A stretch of DNA of 64,000 nucleotides from Dehalococcoidia bacterium (GCA_022824185.1 JAJEAU010000007.1:1-64000), one strand, 5' to 3'. Shown: positions 15,733 to 24,803, counted from the first letter of the stretch. Translations and numbers: made by a program. Notes: generated from the letters alone by a model not told the origin.

Positions 15733-17154
15733 GTGGGTTCTACTCGCTTGACAATTGATTCCGCTTTCGCGCTCACCCGAAATGCTAATCCGGTGGCGCG
15801 GTTTAGACGCGGCTCGCAGAGTCTATTCAACATCAGCGTCTACACCTTCGGGATGTCGGGAGTTTGGGTGGCGTTTGGCAGCATTCTGTTGCAGTACAAG
15901 GTGACGGAGATCGCGGCGAACGATCCGGTGAGGATGTTGGGTTGGACGATGGACAAGACTAGCCTTGCGGCGGCGGTTTCGTTGATAGGTCTTGCAATCG
16001 CCGCGGTGGTGCAACCTTTGGTGGGCTTGCTCAGCGATCGAAAAGTCACAGTTCCGGCGTTGAAGCGATATCCGTTCATCATCTTTGGTCTACTGGGATT
16101 GGCAGTGACAACGCTGTTGTTTGGATTTGTGAACAGTTTTCTGGCGTTGCTGCTGGTTACGGTTGCGATGCAAGTCAGTGGCAATACGGCGCAAGGACCG
16201 GCGAATGCGTTGATCATCGATCATGTCGACGAACGTGAACGGGGTCGGGCATCTGGGTATTTGAACTTGATGCGATTGCTTGGTTCGGGTTTCGTGGCGA
16301 TGTTGGTTGTTTTCCTGATGTCGAACTATCACGTCGAAGATGCGCCGCAATGGATGTGGTTCTCGGTGATCGTGATGGTGGCGACGCTGTTGGGGACGAC
16401 GATCTACACGCTATTGGCGCTGCGCGTTGCGGTGGTCCGTTCGGCTGTTGACGCACCGAGCGAATTCGCGGGCGACGTCGGGGGCGAGCTGATTGTGGAT
16501 GTCGAGACGGATCAAGAGCGTTGGAGCAGTGTTCGGTATTACTCGTTTCTGTTGGCGATGGCTCTTCTCATTGCCGCGATGACGGCGGTACAGACGAATG
16601 CGTTGTTCTTCGTTCAAGACGTGATCGGGCTGGAGAATCCGGCGAGAGGCGGGAACTATATCTTGGTTGCACTTGTGGGTTCGGCTGCGATTGTGGTCTA
16701 CCCTGCGGGCAAGTTGTCTGATTACATAGGTCGCGGCGTGTTGCTGTTGATGTCAGGGATCCTTGGGGCGAGTGGGGTTATGTCGATGTTGTTGCTGAAT
16801 GCGAATTCGATGATCGAGGTGATACCGGGCGTGATTGCGATCGGATTCTGCGTTGGGATCTACCTTTCCGTTGGTTGGGCAGTTGCGAATGACTTGGTCA
16901 GACGGTCCACGGCGGCTCGCGATCTGAGTTTGACGAGCCTATCTGGTTTGGCAGGTGCGATAGCAGGACGTTCGAGCGGTTTCTTCATCGGTGGGTTGAA
17001 TGATGCGGGTATGGGGTTTGGCATTGAGCATCTCGGTTACTCGGTGGTGCTGGGATCAGCGAGTCTGGCGTTTGTCGTTTCAGGTGTCGCGTTTTGGTTG
17101 GTTGTCAAGGAGCATCGGCAGGTTCATGGGACGGCGGATAATCTCGTACCATGA
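15733..17154 (+). CDS. MFS transporter
   Basis: A 473-residue integral membrane protein with about twelve hydrophobic segments. The loop between helices 2 and 3 reads GLLSDRKVTVPALKRYP, an MFS motif A variant; a matching loop PAGKLSDYIGRG opens the second half. The central cytoplasmic loop is acidic (about residues 240-262). The layout resembles the GPH/SLC45-like sugar transporters, but substrate cannot be inferred. It starts at GTG 15733 and ends six bases before ispH, so co-transcription is likely. Confidence 0.85.
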   Translation: MGSTRLTIDSAFALTRNANPVARFRRGSQSLFNISVYTFGMSGVWVAFGSILLQYKVTEIAANDPVRMLGWTMDKTSLAAAVSLIGLAIAAVVQPLVGLLSDRKVTVPALKRYPFIIFGLLGLAVTTLLFGFVNSFLALLLVTVAMQVSGNTAQGPANALIIDHVDERERGRASGYLNLMRLLGSGFVAMLVVFLMSNYHVEDAPQWMWFSVIVMVATLLGTTIYTLLALRVAVVRSAVDAPSEFAGDVGGELIVDVETDQERWSSVRYYSFLLAMALLIAAMTAVQTNALFFVQDVIGLENPARGGNYILVALVGSAAIVVYPAGKLSDYIGRGVLLLMSGILGASGVMSMLLLNANSMIEVIPGVIAIGFCVGIYLSVGWAVANDLVRRSTAARDLSLTSLSGLAGAIAGRSSGFFIGGLNDAGMGFGIEHLGYSVVLGSASLAFVVSGVAFWLVVKEHRQVHGTADNLVP

Positions 17155-17160
17155 GTAGAT

Positions 17161-18150
17161 ATGACTACCGAGCGTAGAACGGATCCGTCGGAGAAGTCGG
17201 GTCGAACGATATCGATAGCCAGTCCTCGGGGATTCTGTGCCGGAGTGGACATGGCCATCGCAATAGTGGAGTTGGCGATCAAGCGATACGGGTTGCCGGT
17301 CTATGTCAAACATCAGATAGTGCACAACCCGCGGGTGGTAGCTGATGTCGAGGCGACTGGTGCGATCACAGTGGAAGAGGTTGATGAGGTTCCGGAGGGA
17401 TCGGTGGTTGTGTTCTCGGCGCACGGGTCGCCGCCATCGGACTATGAAAAAGCAGAGGCGTTGAACTTGACCGTGTTGGACGCGACTTGCCCGTTGGTTA
17501 CGAAGGTCCATCACGAGGCCAAAAAGTATTCGGGCGAAGGGAAGCGCGTGATCTTGGTAGGCCACCGGGGCCATCAAGAGGTGATTGGGACCACGGGTCA
17601 GGTTGATATGGCGCTCTATGACGAGCGAGAGGACAACGACCTACCGGATTGGGAAGACGGGACGGAAGTGGTAGTGCTGACGCAGACCACGTTGTCAGTC
17701 GCCGATACAGCAGAAGCGGTTGACAAGATCAGATCAAAGTTCGACGACGCGTTGGTACGCAACGACATTTGCTATGCGACGACGAACCGGCAGGCGGCGG
17801 CGAGGGACTTGGCTCATGAATCTGATGTGGTGTTGGTGATCGGTGCTGAGAACAGCTCGAATTGCAATCGGTTGCGCGAGGTTGTGATCAAGGAAGGTGT
17901 GGATGCGTATTTGATCAACGGGCCGGACGAGTTGGATCCGGCTTGGTTGGAAGGCAAGGAACGGATCGGTATTACCTCGGGGGCGTCTACACCCGAAAAG
18001 ATCGTACGAGCGGTGGTTGAAGCGATCGAACACGATGAGTTGGTGGAAGTAGGGACCGGCAAGGAGAACATTTCGTTCAAGTTGCCCGCGCGTCTCCGTG
18101 AGACTGCCATCGAAGCCGGGTACACGTACGACGGATCAAATTTGGATTGA
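17161..18150 (+). CDS. ispH: 4-hydroxy-3-methylbut-2-enyl diphosphate reductase
   Basis: A 329-residue [4Fe-4S] enzyme of the last step of the MEP isoprenoid pathway, forming IPP and DMAPP. The three cluster cysteines are visible: C26 in PRGFCAG, C110 in ATCPLV and C204 in DICYATTNRQ. Other family motifs are HQIVHN, FSAHGS, VGHRGHQEV and LTQTTLS. The stop TGA overlaps the ATG of the lipoprotein gene, so translation is coupled. Confidence 0.96.
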   Translation: MTTERRTDPSEKSGRTISIASPRGFCAGVDMAIAIVELAIKRYGLPVYVKHQIVHNPRVVADVEATGAITVEEVDEVPEGSVVVFSAHGSPPSDYEKAEALNLTVLDATCPLVTKVHHEAKKYSGEGKRVILVGHRGHQEVIGTTGQVDMALYDEREDNDLPDWEDGTEVVVLTQTTLSVADTAEAVDKIRSKFDDALVRNDICYATTNRQAAARDLAHESDVVLVIGAENSSNCNRLREVVIKEGVDAYLINGPDELDPAWLEGKERIGITSGASTPEKIVRAVVEAIEHDELVEVGTGKENISFKLPARLRETAIEAGYTYDGSNLD

Positions 18151-19169
18151 TGCGGAAGGGATTGCTGGGCGTAGTTGTCCTGGCGTCGGCGCTGATCGCA
18201 GGGATGATTTTTGCGGGGTGTTCAGGTGAGGAGGATCTCAAGGTCACAGAGGTTGAACCTACGTCTAGCGTAGTGCCTGCGACCGTTGCTCGTGAGGTTT
18301 CGCCAACGCCTTCTTTTACAGCAACACCCACGGCGACTGAGGTGCCAATGTTGACCGAGCTGGTGCCAACTGTCACGCCAACGGCTGAACCCGCAACCGC
18401 GACGGATTTCCCCTCGGCTTCTCCGACTGTGCAACCGTCGTACACGCCTTCGGCGACCGTTGCTCCAGAGCCGACATCCACGATCACACCAGAAGTCGAA
18501 GTCGATTCTGCAGCATCTCCGACCGCTACGCTTGTGCCCTCCCCGACGCATACGCCGCGGCCGACGTTCACGCCCACAGTCACCCCATCCGCGACCGCAA
18601 CAGCCACGGCGACTGCGACGCAGACATCGACACCGTCGCCGACCTCAACAGTCACGCCGATGCCGACTGCGACGCCGAATCCTTTGGACGCGATCGTCTT
18701 CGTCGAAAACGAGGACTGTCAAGAAGGGATTAGCCGTGAACTACTGCCCGTGATTGATATGGTCGTGCAGATTGCCGGGAGGTCGATTCCATTGGTTGTT
18801 GAGGTGGCGGACCAATCCCGCGAACGGCAACAGGGATTGATGTGTCGCGAGATTGCGCCCCATGGGACTGGGATGTTGTTCGTTTTTGAGGGTTCGTCCA
18901 CGTTGAATTTCTGGATGTTCAACACGTACGCGCCGCTCGACATCGTTTACCTCGACGACTCGCGGAACGTCGTGAAGGCATTGCGGATGGAGGAATGTCC
19001 TCGGCCAGCGGGAATGGAACGTGGCGAGTGGCGTCGTCAATGCTCGTCGGCTTCAAGCGGCTACGGATCGGGAGGGGCCGCGAGATATGCTCTTGAATTG
19101 CCAGCCGGTTGGTTGGCGAGTTTTGGATTGAGTCTCGACAATCTTGAAGGGGTTGACTTCAACTGGTGA
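18150..19169 (+). CDS. lipoprotein with Pro/Thr-rich linker and DUF192 domain
   Basis: A 339-residue exported lipoprotein. A signal peptide (residues 1-23) ends in the lipobox IFAGC with C24. A long Pro/Thr/Ala-rich, probably disordered linker spans about 35-175. The DUF192 domain at about 203-335 has VEVADQSRERQQGLMCRE, GMLFVFEG, FWMFNTYAPLDIVYLD and ARYALELPAGW. DUF192 proteins are small secreted beta proteins of unknown biochemical role. I chose ATG 18150, which overlaps the ispH stop; a TTG three bases earlier is possible. The stop overlaps the next start as GTGA. Confidence 0.88.
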   Translation: MRKGLLGVVVLASALIAGMIFAGCSGEEDLKVTEVEPTSSVVPATVAREVSPTPSFTATPTATEVPMLTELVPTVTPTAEPATATDFPSASPTVQPSYTPSATVAPEPTSTITPEVEVDSAASPTATLVPSPTHTPRPTFTPTVTPSATATATATATQTSTPSPTSTVTPMPTATPNPLDAIVFVENEDCQEGISRELLPVIDMVVQIAGRSIPLVVEVADQSRERQQGLMCREIAPHGTGMLFVFEGSSTLNFWMFNTYAPLDIVYLDDSRNVVKALRMEECPRPAGMERGEWRRQCSSASSGYGSGGAARYALELPAGWLASFGLSLDNLEGVDFNW

Positions 19170-21184
19170 ATGGTTTGACTACACAGATCGAACGCGGACG
19201 AGCACTCGTGGTGGTGACCGACGGTCTGGGATTCGATCCGGACAAAGTTAGGGATCTTTCCAGACGGGTAATCGGTGAGTTAACGCCGCGGACTCGCCGG
19301 GCGTTGTTGGATGCAGCTCTTGAGGTCGCTCCGGATAGCTACTTGCCGCTCGACTTGGCAAAGCTCGCGGTTATGCCGATCACTGCGGAGGGGGTAAACC
19401 CGAATCTGAACTGGCGTGAGGCGATCGACATATTGGACAAGGTTGATGTGATTAGAGATCGATTGCGGGAGCAACGGTTATTGGCGGAGATTGGGTCGTT
19501 GCGACGGCGAATCGCATTGGAACACCGCTACATTCCTTGGTTCGCCGAGGAACCCGCGTGGTCGGAGATCGTCAATAGGAGTTTGACCGTGCCTACCAAT
19601 GCGTCTGGGGTATGGGTCGGTTACGAAGACGTCGATCCACCGGTTCAAGGGAATTCGGAGACGGGACATCAGCAGATCGGGAACTTGGCGTTGGCACCGC
19701 AGATACCGCTGCAGATTTCGCAATCGATTGGCGACGGTTCCTTCTACGAAAATGCGCAACTCGTTTCGACGATCAACGAGGCGGTTGAGGGCGGGAACAA
19801 CGTGAATTTCTGTTTCTTGCTTTCTGGGATACGGGGATCAGACGGGCGAGTTCATTCGGCGTGGAACCATCTTGAGGCGTTTTGCGATCTGGTGTTCGTG
19901 CGTCTGGGAGTCTCTCCTGATCGAGTCAAGATGCAGGCGATATTGGATGGCAGAGATGCTCCGGCGAGCGGGTCGATGGAACTTGAGGGCGTCGAGGGCG
20001 GTTATCTCGGTGAGTTGGAACGGTTGCTGACTAGATATGACGCGGTGGCGTCGCTTGCTTGGGTTATTGGTCGCGGTCTGGCGATGGATCGGGATTACCG
20101 CGAAGAGAATGCGAGCACCGATTATGCCCAGTTGACGGAGGGTGCCGGGCTTCATACATGGGGTTTCGAGGGCGTCAGAGAGATTGTCGCCGCGTATCAC
20201 GAAGATGGACGGACGGATGCTGTTGTGGAGGCGATTTCACTGATCGGAGAACGGGGAGTCTCGAGGATCAATCCGGGTGACGCGTTCATCAATCTGAATT
20301 TCAGGTCGGATCGGCAACGTTCCAAGACAGCTTCGCTGTGTGGTGCCCGCGAATATCTGGAGAGGGAAGCGCGGTCTCGCGGTCGGGAATGGGGATTTGG
20401 TTGGTTGAGGGATGATCTCGACTTGAAGATGTGCACGATAGCGGAGTACGACGCCGAGTTCGAGGAGAGGTACGGAATCAAGGTTGCGTTTCCGATCACC
20501 CCGCACCGCTTGAATCTGCTGAGCAATTGGGACAGGCTTACGGACGAGGATGATTTCTATCTGTTAGTGGCGGAGAGCGTCAAGGCTCTGCACATGGGTT
20601 ATTTCGTGCGCGGCAGACGGGAGGCGGAGCAGGGATCGGAGCGGGAGGACAGGTGGGTTGTGCCGTCGGACGGCGTCGCCGACGGAGTGTTTTCGGATTC
20701 GGATTTCTACCGGCGTCCCGTTATGAAGACGCGTGAGATTACACAGCTCGTCTCGGAGGCGATGGGGGTGGGCGAGCACCGTTTGATCATGTGCAACTTG
20801 GCGGCGACGGACATGGTGGGACATCTATTGCCTGCGCGCTTCCAAGCGGCGTCGGAATCCTATCGGGCCACCGTTGCCGCGTTGGTGGAACTCAGCGGTG
20901 TGGCTCGGGCGAGTGGATATTCGATGGTGCTGACATCGGATCACGGAAACATTGAGAACGATGCGCCGACGCATACGGTCAATCCGGTGTTGACGACGGT
21001 GCTGCCCGCTGCGGGGAGCGTCTCGCCGCGTGACTTGGACGCAGATTATTCGGCGAATCTCTACGACATCTCGCATACGGCGGCGCGGCTGATCGGGCTA
21101 GATGCCAATCAGATCGGGGAGATTGTGGGGGTGTTTAGAGGTGGATTGTCGGATGAGTTTGTCGGTTGGTCGATTGTGGATTGA
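19166..21184 (+). CDS. enlarged 2,3-bisphosphoglycerate-independent phosphoglycerate mutase-like protein
   Basis: A 672-residue member of the alkaline-phosphatase superfamily; usual iPGM length is about 510. Recognisable iPGM parts are metal-binding Asp in VVTDGLG (19), catalytic Ser164 in GNSETGH, ILDGRDAPASGS, NLNFRSDRQR, AESVKALH (Lys and His kept), ATDMVGH, SDHGN (about 590) and the THTVNPV tail. The gap between the first Asp and the catalytic Ser is about 85 residues longer than normal and helical. The expected reaction is interconversion of 3- and 2-phosphoglycerate with two Mn ions, but the extra region leaves specificity open. Start GTG 19166 overlaps the lipoprotein stop. Confidence 0.85.
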   Translation: MNGLTTQIERGRALVVVTDGLGFDPDKVRDLSRRVIGELTPRTRRALLDAALEVAPDSYLPLDLAKLAVMPITAEGVNPNLNWREAIDILDKVDVIRDRLREQRLLAEIGSLRRRIALEHRYIPWFAEEPAWSEIVNRSLTVPTNASGVWVGYEDVDPPVQGNSETGHQQIGNLALAPQIPLQISQSIGDGSFYENAQLVSTINEAVEGGNNVNFCFLLSGIRGSDGRVHSAWNHLEAFCDLVFVRLGVSPDRVKMQAILDGRDAPASGSMELEGVEGGYLGELERLLTRYDAVASLAWVIGRGLAMDRDYREENASTDYAQLTEGAGLHTWGFEGVREIVAAYHEDGRTDAVVEAISLIGERGVSRINPGDAFINLNFRSDRQRSKTASLCGAREYLEREARSRGREWGFGWLRDDLDLKMCTIAEYDAEFEERYGIKVAFPITPHRLNLLSNWDRLTDEDDFYLLVAESVKALHMGYFVRGRREAEQGSEREDRWVVPSDGVADGVFSDSDFYRRPVMKTREITQLVSEAMGVGEHRLIMCNLAATDMVGHLLPARFQAASESYRATVAALVELSGVARASGYSMVLTSDHGNIENDAPTHTVNPVLTTVLPAAGSVSPRDLDADYSANLYDISHTAARLIGLDANQIGEIVGVFRGGLSDEFVGWSIVD

Positions 21185-21198
21185 ATCCGGAGTTTGAA

Positions 21199-21957
21199 CT
21201 ACCACGCGGTCTCCCCGCCATCGATGACTAACTCGATGCCGGTTACCCATGCGGATTCGTCGGAGGCTAGGTAGAGGCAACCGTAGGCGATGTCGTCGGG
21301 TAGACCGAGTCGGCCCATGGGGGTCATGCCCTCTCGGTAGTCGCGGATCTCCTTGACGCCGTGGATGTCGGTTGTCATCGGAGTGTCGGTAAAACCGGGG
21401 TGGACGGAGTTGACGCGGATGTTGTCGGGAGCGTATTGGACGGCGGCTGCTTTGGAGAAGATGCGTGCTGCGCCTTTGGATGCGTGATAAGGGGCACCGG
21501 CTTTGGATCCGACGATACCAAAGATGGAGGAAACGTTGATGATGGATCCGCCGCCAATCTTCTTCATCGATTTGATGCCAGCTCGGGTTCCGAGCATGAC
21601 GGCTGTCGAGTTGACAGCGAAGACATCGTTCCAGTCGTCTAGGACGACATCTTCGACGACGGTGCGGCCCTTTGCGCCCGACATACCGGCGTTGTTGACG
21701 ACGATGTCGAGGCGTCCCCATTTGGATTCGGCGATCTCGACCGCTTCGTCCCAAGCATCCTCTTGGGTGACGTCGTGGTTGAAAAAGACGGCGTCGGGGG
21801 TGAGTTCAGCTTCGAGGGCGCTGCCTTTGGTGGCGTCGATGTCGCTGATCACGACCTTCGCGCCCTCGCGGACGAAGATGCGTGAACACGCTTCGCCGAT
21901 GCCGGAGGCGCCGCCGGTTACGATGGCTACTTTTCCTTGGAGTCTTCCGTTGGTCAT
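21199..21957 (-). CDS. short-chain dehydrogenase/reductase
   Basis: A 252-residue classical SDR. The NAD(P)-binding motif TGGASGIG lies at 14-21, NNAG at 88-91 and the catalytic S144-Y157-K161 triad is complete. Asp39 after the second strand (VVISDID) favours NAD over NADP. The PG motif and C-terminal DGG are typical of SDRs that oxidise secondary alcohols or sugars. It lies one base downstream of the mandelate-racemase-type gene, so it may act on the product or precursor of that enzyme. Confidence 0.92.
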   Translation of the reverse strand: MTNGRLQGKVAIVTGGASGIGEACSRIFVREGAKVVISDIDATKGSALEAELTPDAVFFNHDVTQEDAWDEAVEIAESKWGRLDIVVNNAGMSGAKGRTVVEDVVLDDWNDVFAVNSTAVMLGTRAGIKSMKKIGGGSIINVSSIFGIVGSKAGAPYHASKGAARIFSKAAAVQYAPDNIRVNSVHPGFTDTPMTTDIHGVKEIRDYREGMTPMGRLGLPDDIAYGCLYLASDESAWVTGIELVIDGGETAW

Positions 21958-21958
21958 G

Positions 21959-23101
21959 TCAGAAACCTCTTTGGGCGGGGGCTGGACCGTCGGTATCTAC
22001 GGATAGATTCTTGATGGCGTCGGGGTTGGGCTCGAGACCCAATCCAGGGCGATCTTCGAATGGTTTCCATTGGCCGTTTTCGGGCCAAGGGACTTCGGTG
22101 AATAGAATGGGCCAGGATTTCATCTCGCCGCCGAGGACCTCGACTACTTTGAGGTTGGGAGTGGCCATCGTGCAGTGAAGATGGAGGAGGGAGTAGGCGT
22201 GGGGTGCGATGGGGAGGTTGTAGGAGTCGGCGAGGTGGGTGACCTTCATCCACTCAGTGACGCCGCCTACCCTACCGATGTCGGGCTGGACGATGTCGGC
22301 ACCGCCTTGGGCGATGAGTTCTTTGAATCCGTATTTGGTGTATTCGTGTTCGCCAGTAGCAACGGGAATGTTGGTGGCTTTGGAGATTTCGGCTAGGCCT
22401 TGAATGTCGTCGGCTAGGACAGGTTCCTCGAACCATCCGACGTCGTAGTCCTCGAACTTGCGGGACATGCGGATGGCTTGTTTGGCGTAGTAGCCGTTGT
22501 TTGCGTCGACGAAGATTTCGACATCGTCTCCGACTGCTTTTCGGACGGCTTCGAGGCGTTCGAGGTCGGCGCGTTCGTCGTTGCCGAAGTTCATTCCGAC
22601 CTTCATCTTGACCCGTGGGAAGCCCATGTCGACGTAACCGGTCTGCTCCTCGATAAGCCTTTCTACGGAGTAGTTGGTCCAGCCGCCGCTGCCGTAACAG
22701 GGCACAGAGTCGTGGGCTTGTCCGAGGAGTTTGTACAAGGGGACGCCGAGGGCTTTCCCTTTGAGATCCCAAAGTGCGATGTCGAGCCCGGAGATGGCTT
22801 GGAATGCGAGGCCTTTGCGACCGTAACCGCGGACGCGCCAGAACATCTCGGTCCAGATCCGCTCGGTCTCGAACGGGGTTTTGCCGATTAGGATGTCCTT
22901 TAGGTTGTCGTTGATGAGGGAGCGGATGGCGGCGGGGGAGTTGAGGTAGCTGAAGCCCTGCGTGCCTTCGTCGGTGTGGATGTGGATGAATACGGTGGTT
23001 CGTCCGCGGGTGCCGGGTTTGAGCGGGGGGATTGTGGAGTCTTGGATGGCCTCGGATTCGGGGTTGAAGATGAGGGTTGTTGTTACGTCGGTGATTTTCA
23101 T
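21959..23101 (-). CDS. mandelate racemase/acid-sugar dehydratase of the enolase superfamily
   Basis: A 380-residue enolase-superfamily enzyme. The complete mandelate-racemase set is visible with the right spacing: KxK at 165/167, metal ligands D199, E225 and E251, and the D274-H301 dyad (APHAYSLLH). It should abstract an alpha proton from a carboxylate such as an aldonate. Dehydration is more likely than racemisation, given the SDR directly downstream. The ATG lies at 23099-23101. Substrate cannot be assigned. Confidence 0.9.
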   Translation of the reverse strand: MKITDVTTTLIFNPESEAIQDSTIPPLKPGTRGRTTVFIHIHTDEGTQGFSYLNSPAAIRSLINDNLKDILIGKTPFETERIWTEMFWRVRGYGRKGLAFQAISGLDIALWDLKGKALGVPLYKLLGQAHDSVPCYGSGGWTNYSVERLIEEQTGYVDMGFPRVKMKVGMNFGNDERADLERLEAVRKAVGDDVEIFVDANNGYYAKQAIRMSRKFEDYDVGWFEEPVLADDIQGLAEISKATNIPVATGEHEYTKYGFKELIAQGGADIVQPDIGRVGGVTEWMKVTHLADSYNLPIAPHAYSLLHLHCTMATPNLKVVEVLGGEMKSWPILFTEVPWPENGQWKPFEDRPGLGLEPNPDAIKNLSVDTDGPAPAQRGF

Positions 23102-23172
23102 GGGGGGGGGCGGAATCTTGTTGGTTGGATACGGCTCTGTGCCCGCGATGAGTATACCGGGCAGATAGAGAT

Positions 23173-23934
23173 TCAGATCGCACGGGGTATTTCAGCAGTC
23201 CTCAACCGCTCTATCATCGCCGCCACATCTGAATCACGAAATGGTGCAGCAATATACCTATCGGCGAGAGATACCAGATGCCGCCCGTACCTGAGGACTC
23301 GGTTGCGCTCGATCGGTTCGATAATCCATCGTTCATCGGGTCTGTACCGGGTAAGCAACATGATTTCCGAAGAAATCGGAAAGGTAACTAACGCTTGGGT
23401 CGGTGAGGCAGGAAGGCGGACTATAAATGGCCGATCAGTTAGTAACAAGTAATTCGGCTTTCTTGCGACGTGGAGAATGTGCCAAGTGAGACCGTAAATG
23501 TTCTCGGCAATCATGCGAAACTGTGGAGCGTGTTTGAACCAATCCCCATGCGCTTTTCTTTTGAGCAACTCATCACTTGTCAAATCATCCATTGAGATAC
23601 TCGTGCCTTCTGTTATGTCATGGAGAAGCTCGTTGAATAATGACGAATTTCGGAACAATGACGCTGCGATATACAACGCAACATCTCTGCGTTCTTCGTC
23701 GTCGAGTATGCTACGTTTGGCCAATTTGACAACTGGATCACGAGCATGATCTTCTATTTTTCCGAGCTCGGCTTCAATTTCATCTTCGTAGTACGCTCTC
23801 ATTTTTCCGAATGATCGAGGGCCGACGTGCTTCCACTTGCGATCTTGGAGGTCGTAGTTCTCAAAACCTCCAGAGCCAAAATAGAGGCGGAGATGCCATT
23901 CTGGCAATACAGTATGGTGACCCGGCCTAGACAT
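23173..23934 (-). CDS. DUF4238 domain protein
   Basis: A 253-residue soluble protein. The N-terminal HHTVLPEWHLRLYFGSGG matches the HxxPxxxLRxF start of the DUF4238 family. The central YLLLTDRPFI also fits. The function of the family is unknown, and members often lie in variable genome regions. It stands alone between catabolic genes and the structured intergenic region. Confidence 0.75.
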   Translation of the reverse strand: MSRPGHHTVLPEWHLRLYFGSGGFENYDLQDRKWKHVGPRSFGKMRAYYEDEIEAELGKIEDHARDPVVKLAKRSILDDEERRDVALYIAASLFRNSSLFNELLHDITEGTSISMDDLTSDELLKRKAHGDWFKHAPQFRMIAENIYGLTWHILHVARKPNYLLLTDRPFIVRLPASPTQALVTFPISSEIMLLTRYRPDERWIIEPIERNRVLRYGRHLVSLADRYIAAPFRDSDVAAMIERLRTAEIPRAI

Positions 23935-24074
23935 TTAAGTACTACAGATATCCTGAATTATATGATGCGAGCTCCTGCCCCGTTGCGTGCGAATTAGACA
24001 CATTGAATCGATCACCAGCGATCATTTCCCTCTAGTTCGTACCTGTGTAATATTTTTTCTTGACGTATGAGCGT

Positions 24075-24359
24075 TCATTCATCCCAAATGCTGGTATCGG
24101 ACGTATCGGCTAATGATTTCATGCGCTGAACAGCTTCACAAAGGAGCACAACGTATTGTTCCAGAATCGCGCGTCCCGTTGGCGAAAGTTCTTGTTGTCG
24201 AGGTCTCGACAACCTGAGAAGAGTAGCTTCAAGTTTCGAAGCCCGTATCTCGCTTACGGGCTCAGCGTCAATCGTCAAATATGAAGCAATGGTCGTAATA
24301 AACACACCTGTTCCTGCAACAATATCCTCGTACGGTGTTTCATGATTCGGTTGGTACAT
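24075..24359 (-). CDS. small hypothetical protein
   Basis: A 94-residue, mostly helical protein. The ATG at 24357-24359 is preferred because an AAAGGAG ribosome site lies five bases upstream; a GTG six bases earlier would be too close to that site. The sequence has an N-terminal hydrophobic stretch (GTGVFITTIASYL) and a C-terminal helix (GRAILEQYVVLLCEAVQRMK). No family recognised. It follows a 36-codon membrane peptide gene by 30 bases. Confidence 0.6.
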   Translation of the reverse strand: MYQPNHETPYEDIVAGTGVFITTIASYLTIDAEPVSEIRASKLEATLLRLSRPRQQELSPTGRAILEQYVVLLCEAVQRMKSLADTSDTSIWDE

Positions 24360-24389
24360 GATCACTCCTTTCTGAATTAGTGGCGGTCA

Positions 24390-24500
24390 TCAGTCCCAAC
24401 CAAAGAGCCAAGCTAGCAACATTAGAAGTGGCACAGCAATGACCACGAGAACGACACGTGCGATGAAGCAACGCGTCGCTTCTTCACAAGCCTCTCCCAC
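24390..24500 (-). CDS. 36-residue single-pass membrane peptide
   Basis: A GTG at 24498-24500 is preceded by AAGGGAG with a six-base spacer. It opens a 36-codon frame: a short charged N-terminus (GEACEEATRCFIAR), then one strong transmembrane helix rich in Val and Leu, ending LFGWD. The stop is followed after 30 bases by the next gene with its own good ribosome site, so a two-gene unit is likely. A small toxin-like or regulatory membrane peptide is possible. A longer frame upstream runs through the structured element and is less likely to be used. Confidence 0.45.
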   Translation of the reverse strand: MGEACEEATRCFIARVVLVVIAVPLLMLLAWLFGWD

Positions 24501-24504
24501 TGAG

Positions 24505-24800
24505 ATCTCCCTTGCGACTAGGGCAACAGCCTTTTGAGTGCAGACGGTTTCCCGGTGAGCCGACGAAGGGAGGCACGCCAAAAAGCGATGCCCTCCAACA
24601 ACGGTCTTTGTCTCCGGGAAGATGCGGCAACAAGCCGAAACCCGGTCTGCACTCAACGAACCACTTTAACACGACCGTGGTTATTAGATATTGGGCTGGT
24701 ACGCCCCGGTCTCGCCATTTCCCTCGTAAACGGGAGAACTCCTCCCGCCACCTACCCCCGGGCATACCCCGCTAACTTCGCTTCGCAATCTGCGCGAATA
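24505..24800 (-). ncRNA. structured intergenic element, candidate ncRNA
   Basis: A perfect 12-base inverted repeat, TTGAGTGCAGAC/GTCTGCACTCAA (24534-24545 and 24645-24656), is continued inward by GGTTT/AAACC. It encloses a G/C-rich hairpin (GGAGGGCA..TGCCTCC around TTTTT, near 24560-24595). Further hairpins lie at 24694-24708 and 24730-24746 (CGGGAG..CTCCCG). There is no convincing long reading frame. The strand is inferred from the downstream genes. A 123-base transposable palindrome bounded by the 12-base repeat is the alternative. Confidence 0.35.
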
Positions 24801-24803
24801 GAG

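Noticed and set aside
18460-18753. Arg/Pro-rich frame in another phase of the lipoprotein linker
   Set aside because: It is a frame-shifted reading of the Pro/Thr linker, whose own frame has signal peptide and DUF192 domain.
22272-23183. 303-codon Arg/His-rich minus frame
   Set aside because: It is a shadow of the mandelate-racemase-type gene in another phase.
24484-24765. 93-codon minus frame through the structured element
   Set aside because: It crosses perfect inverted repeats and has no protein family character; more likely a translated RNA or repeat.
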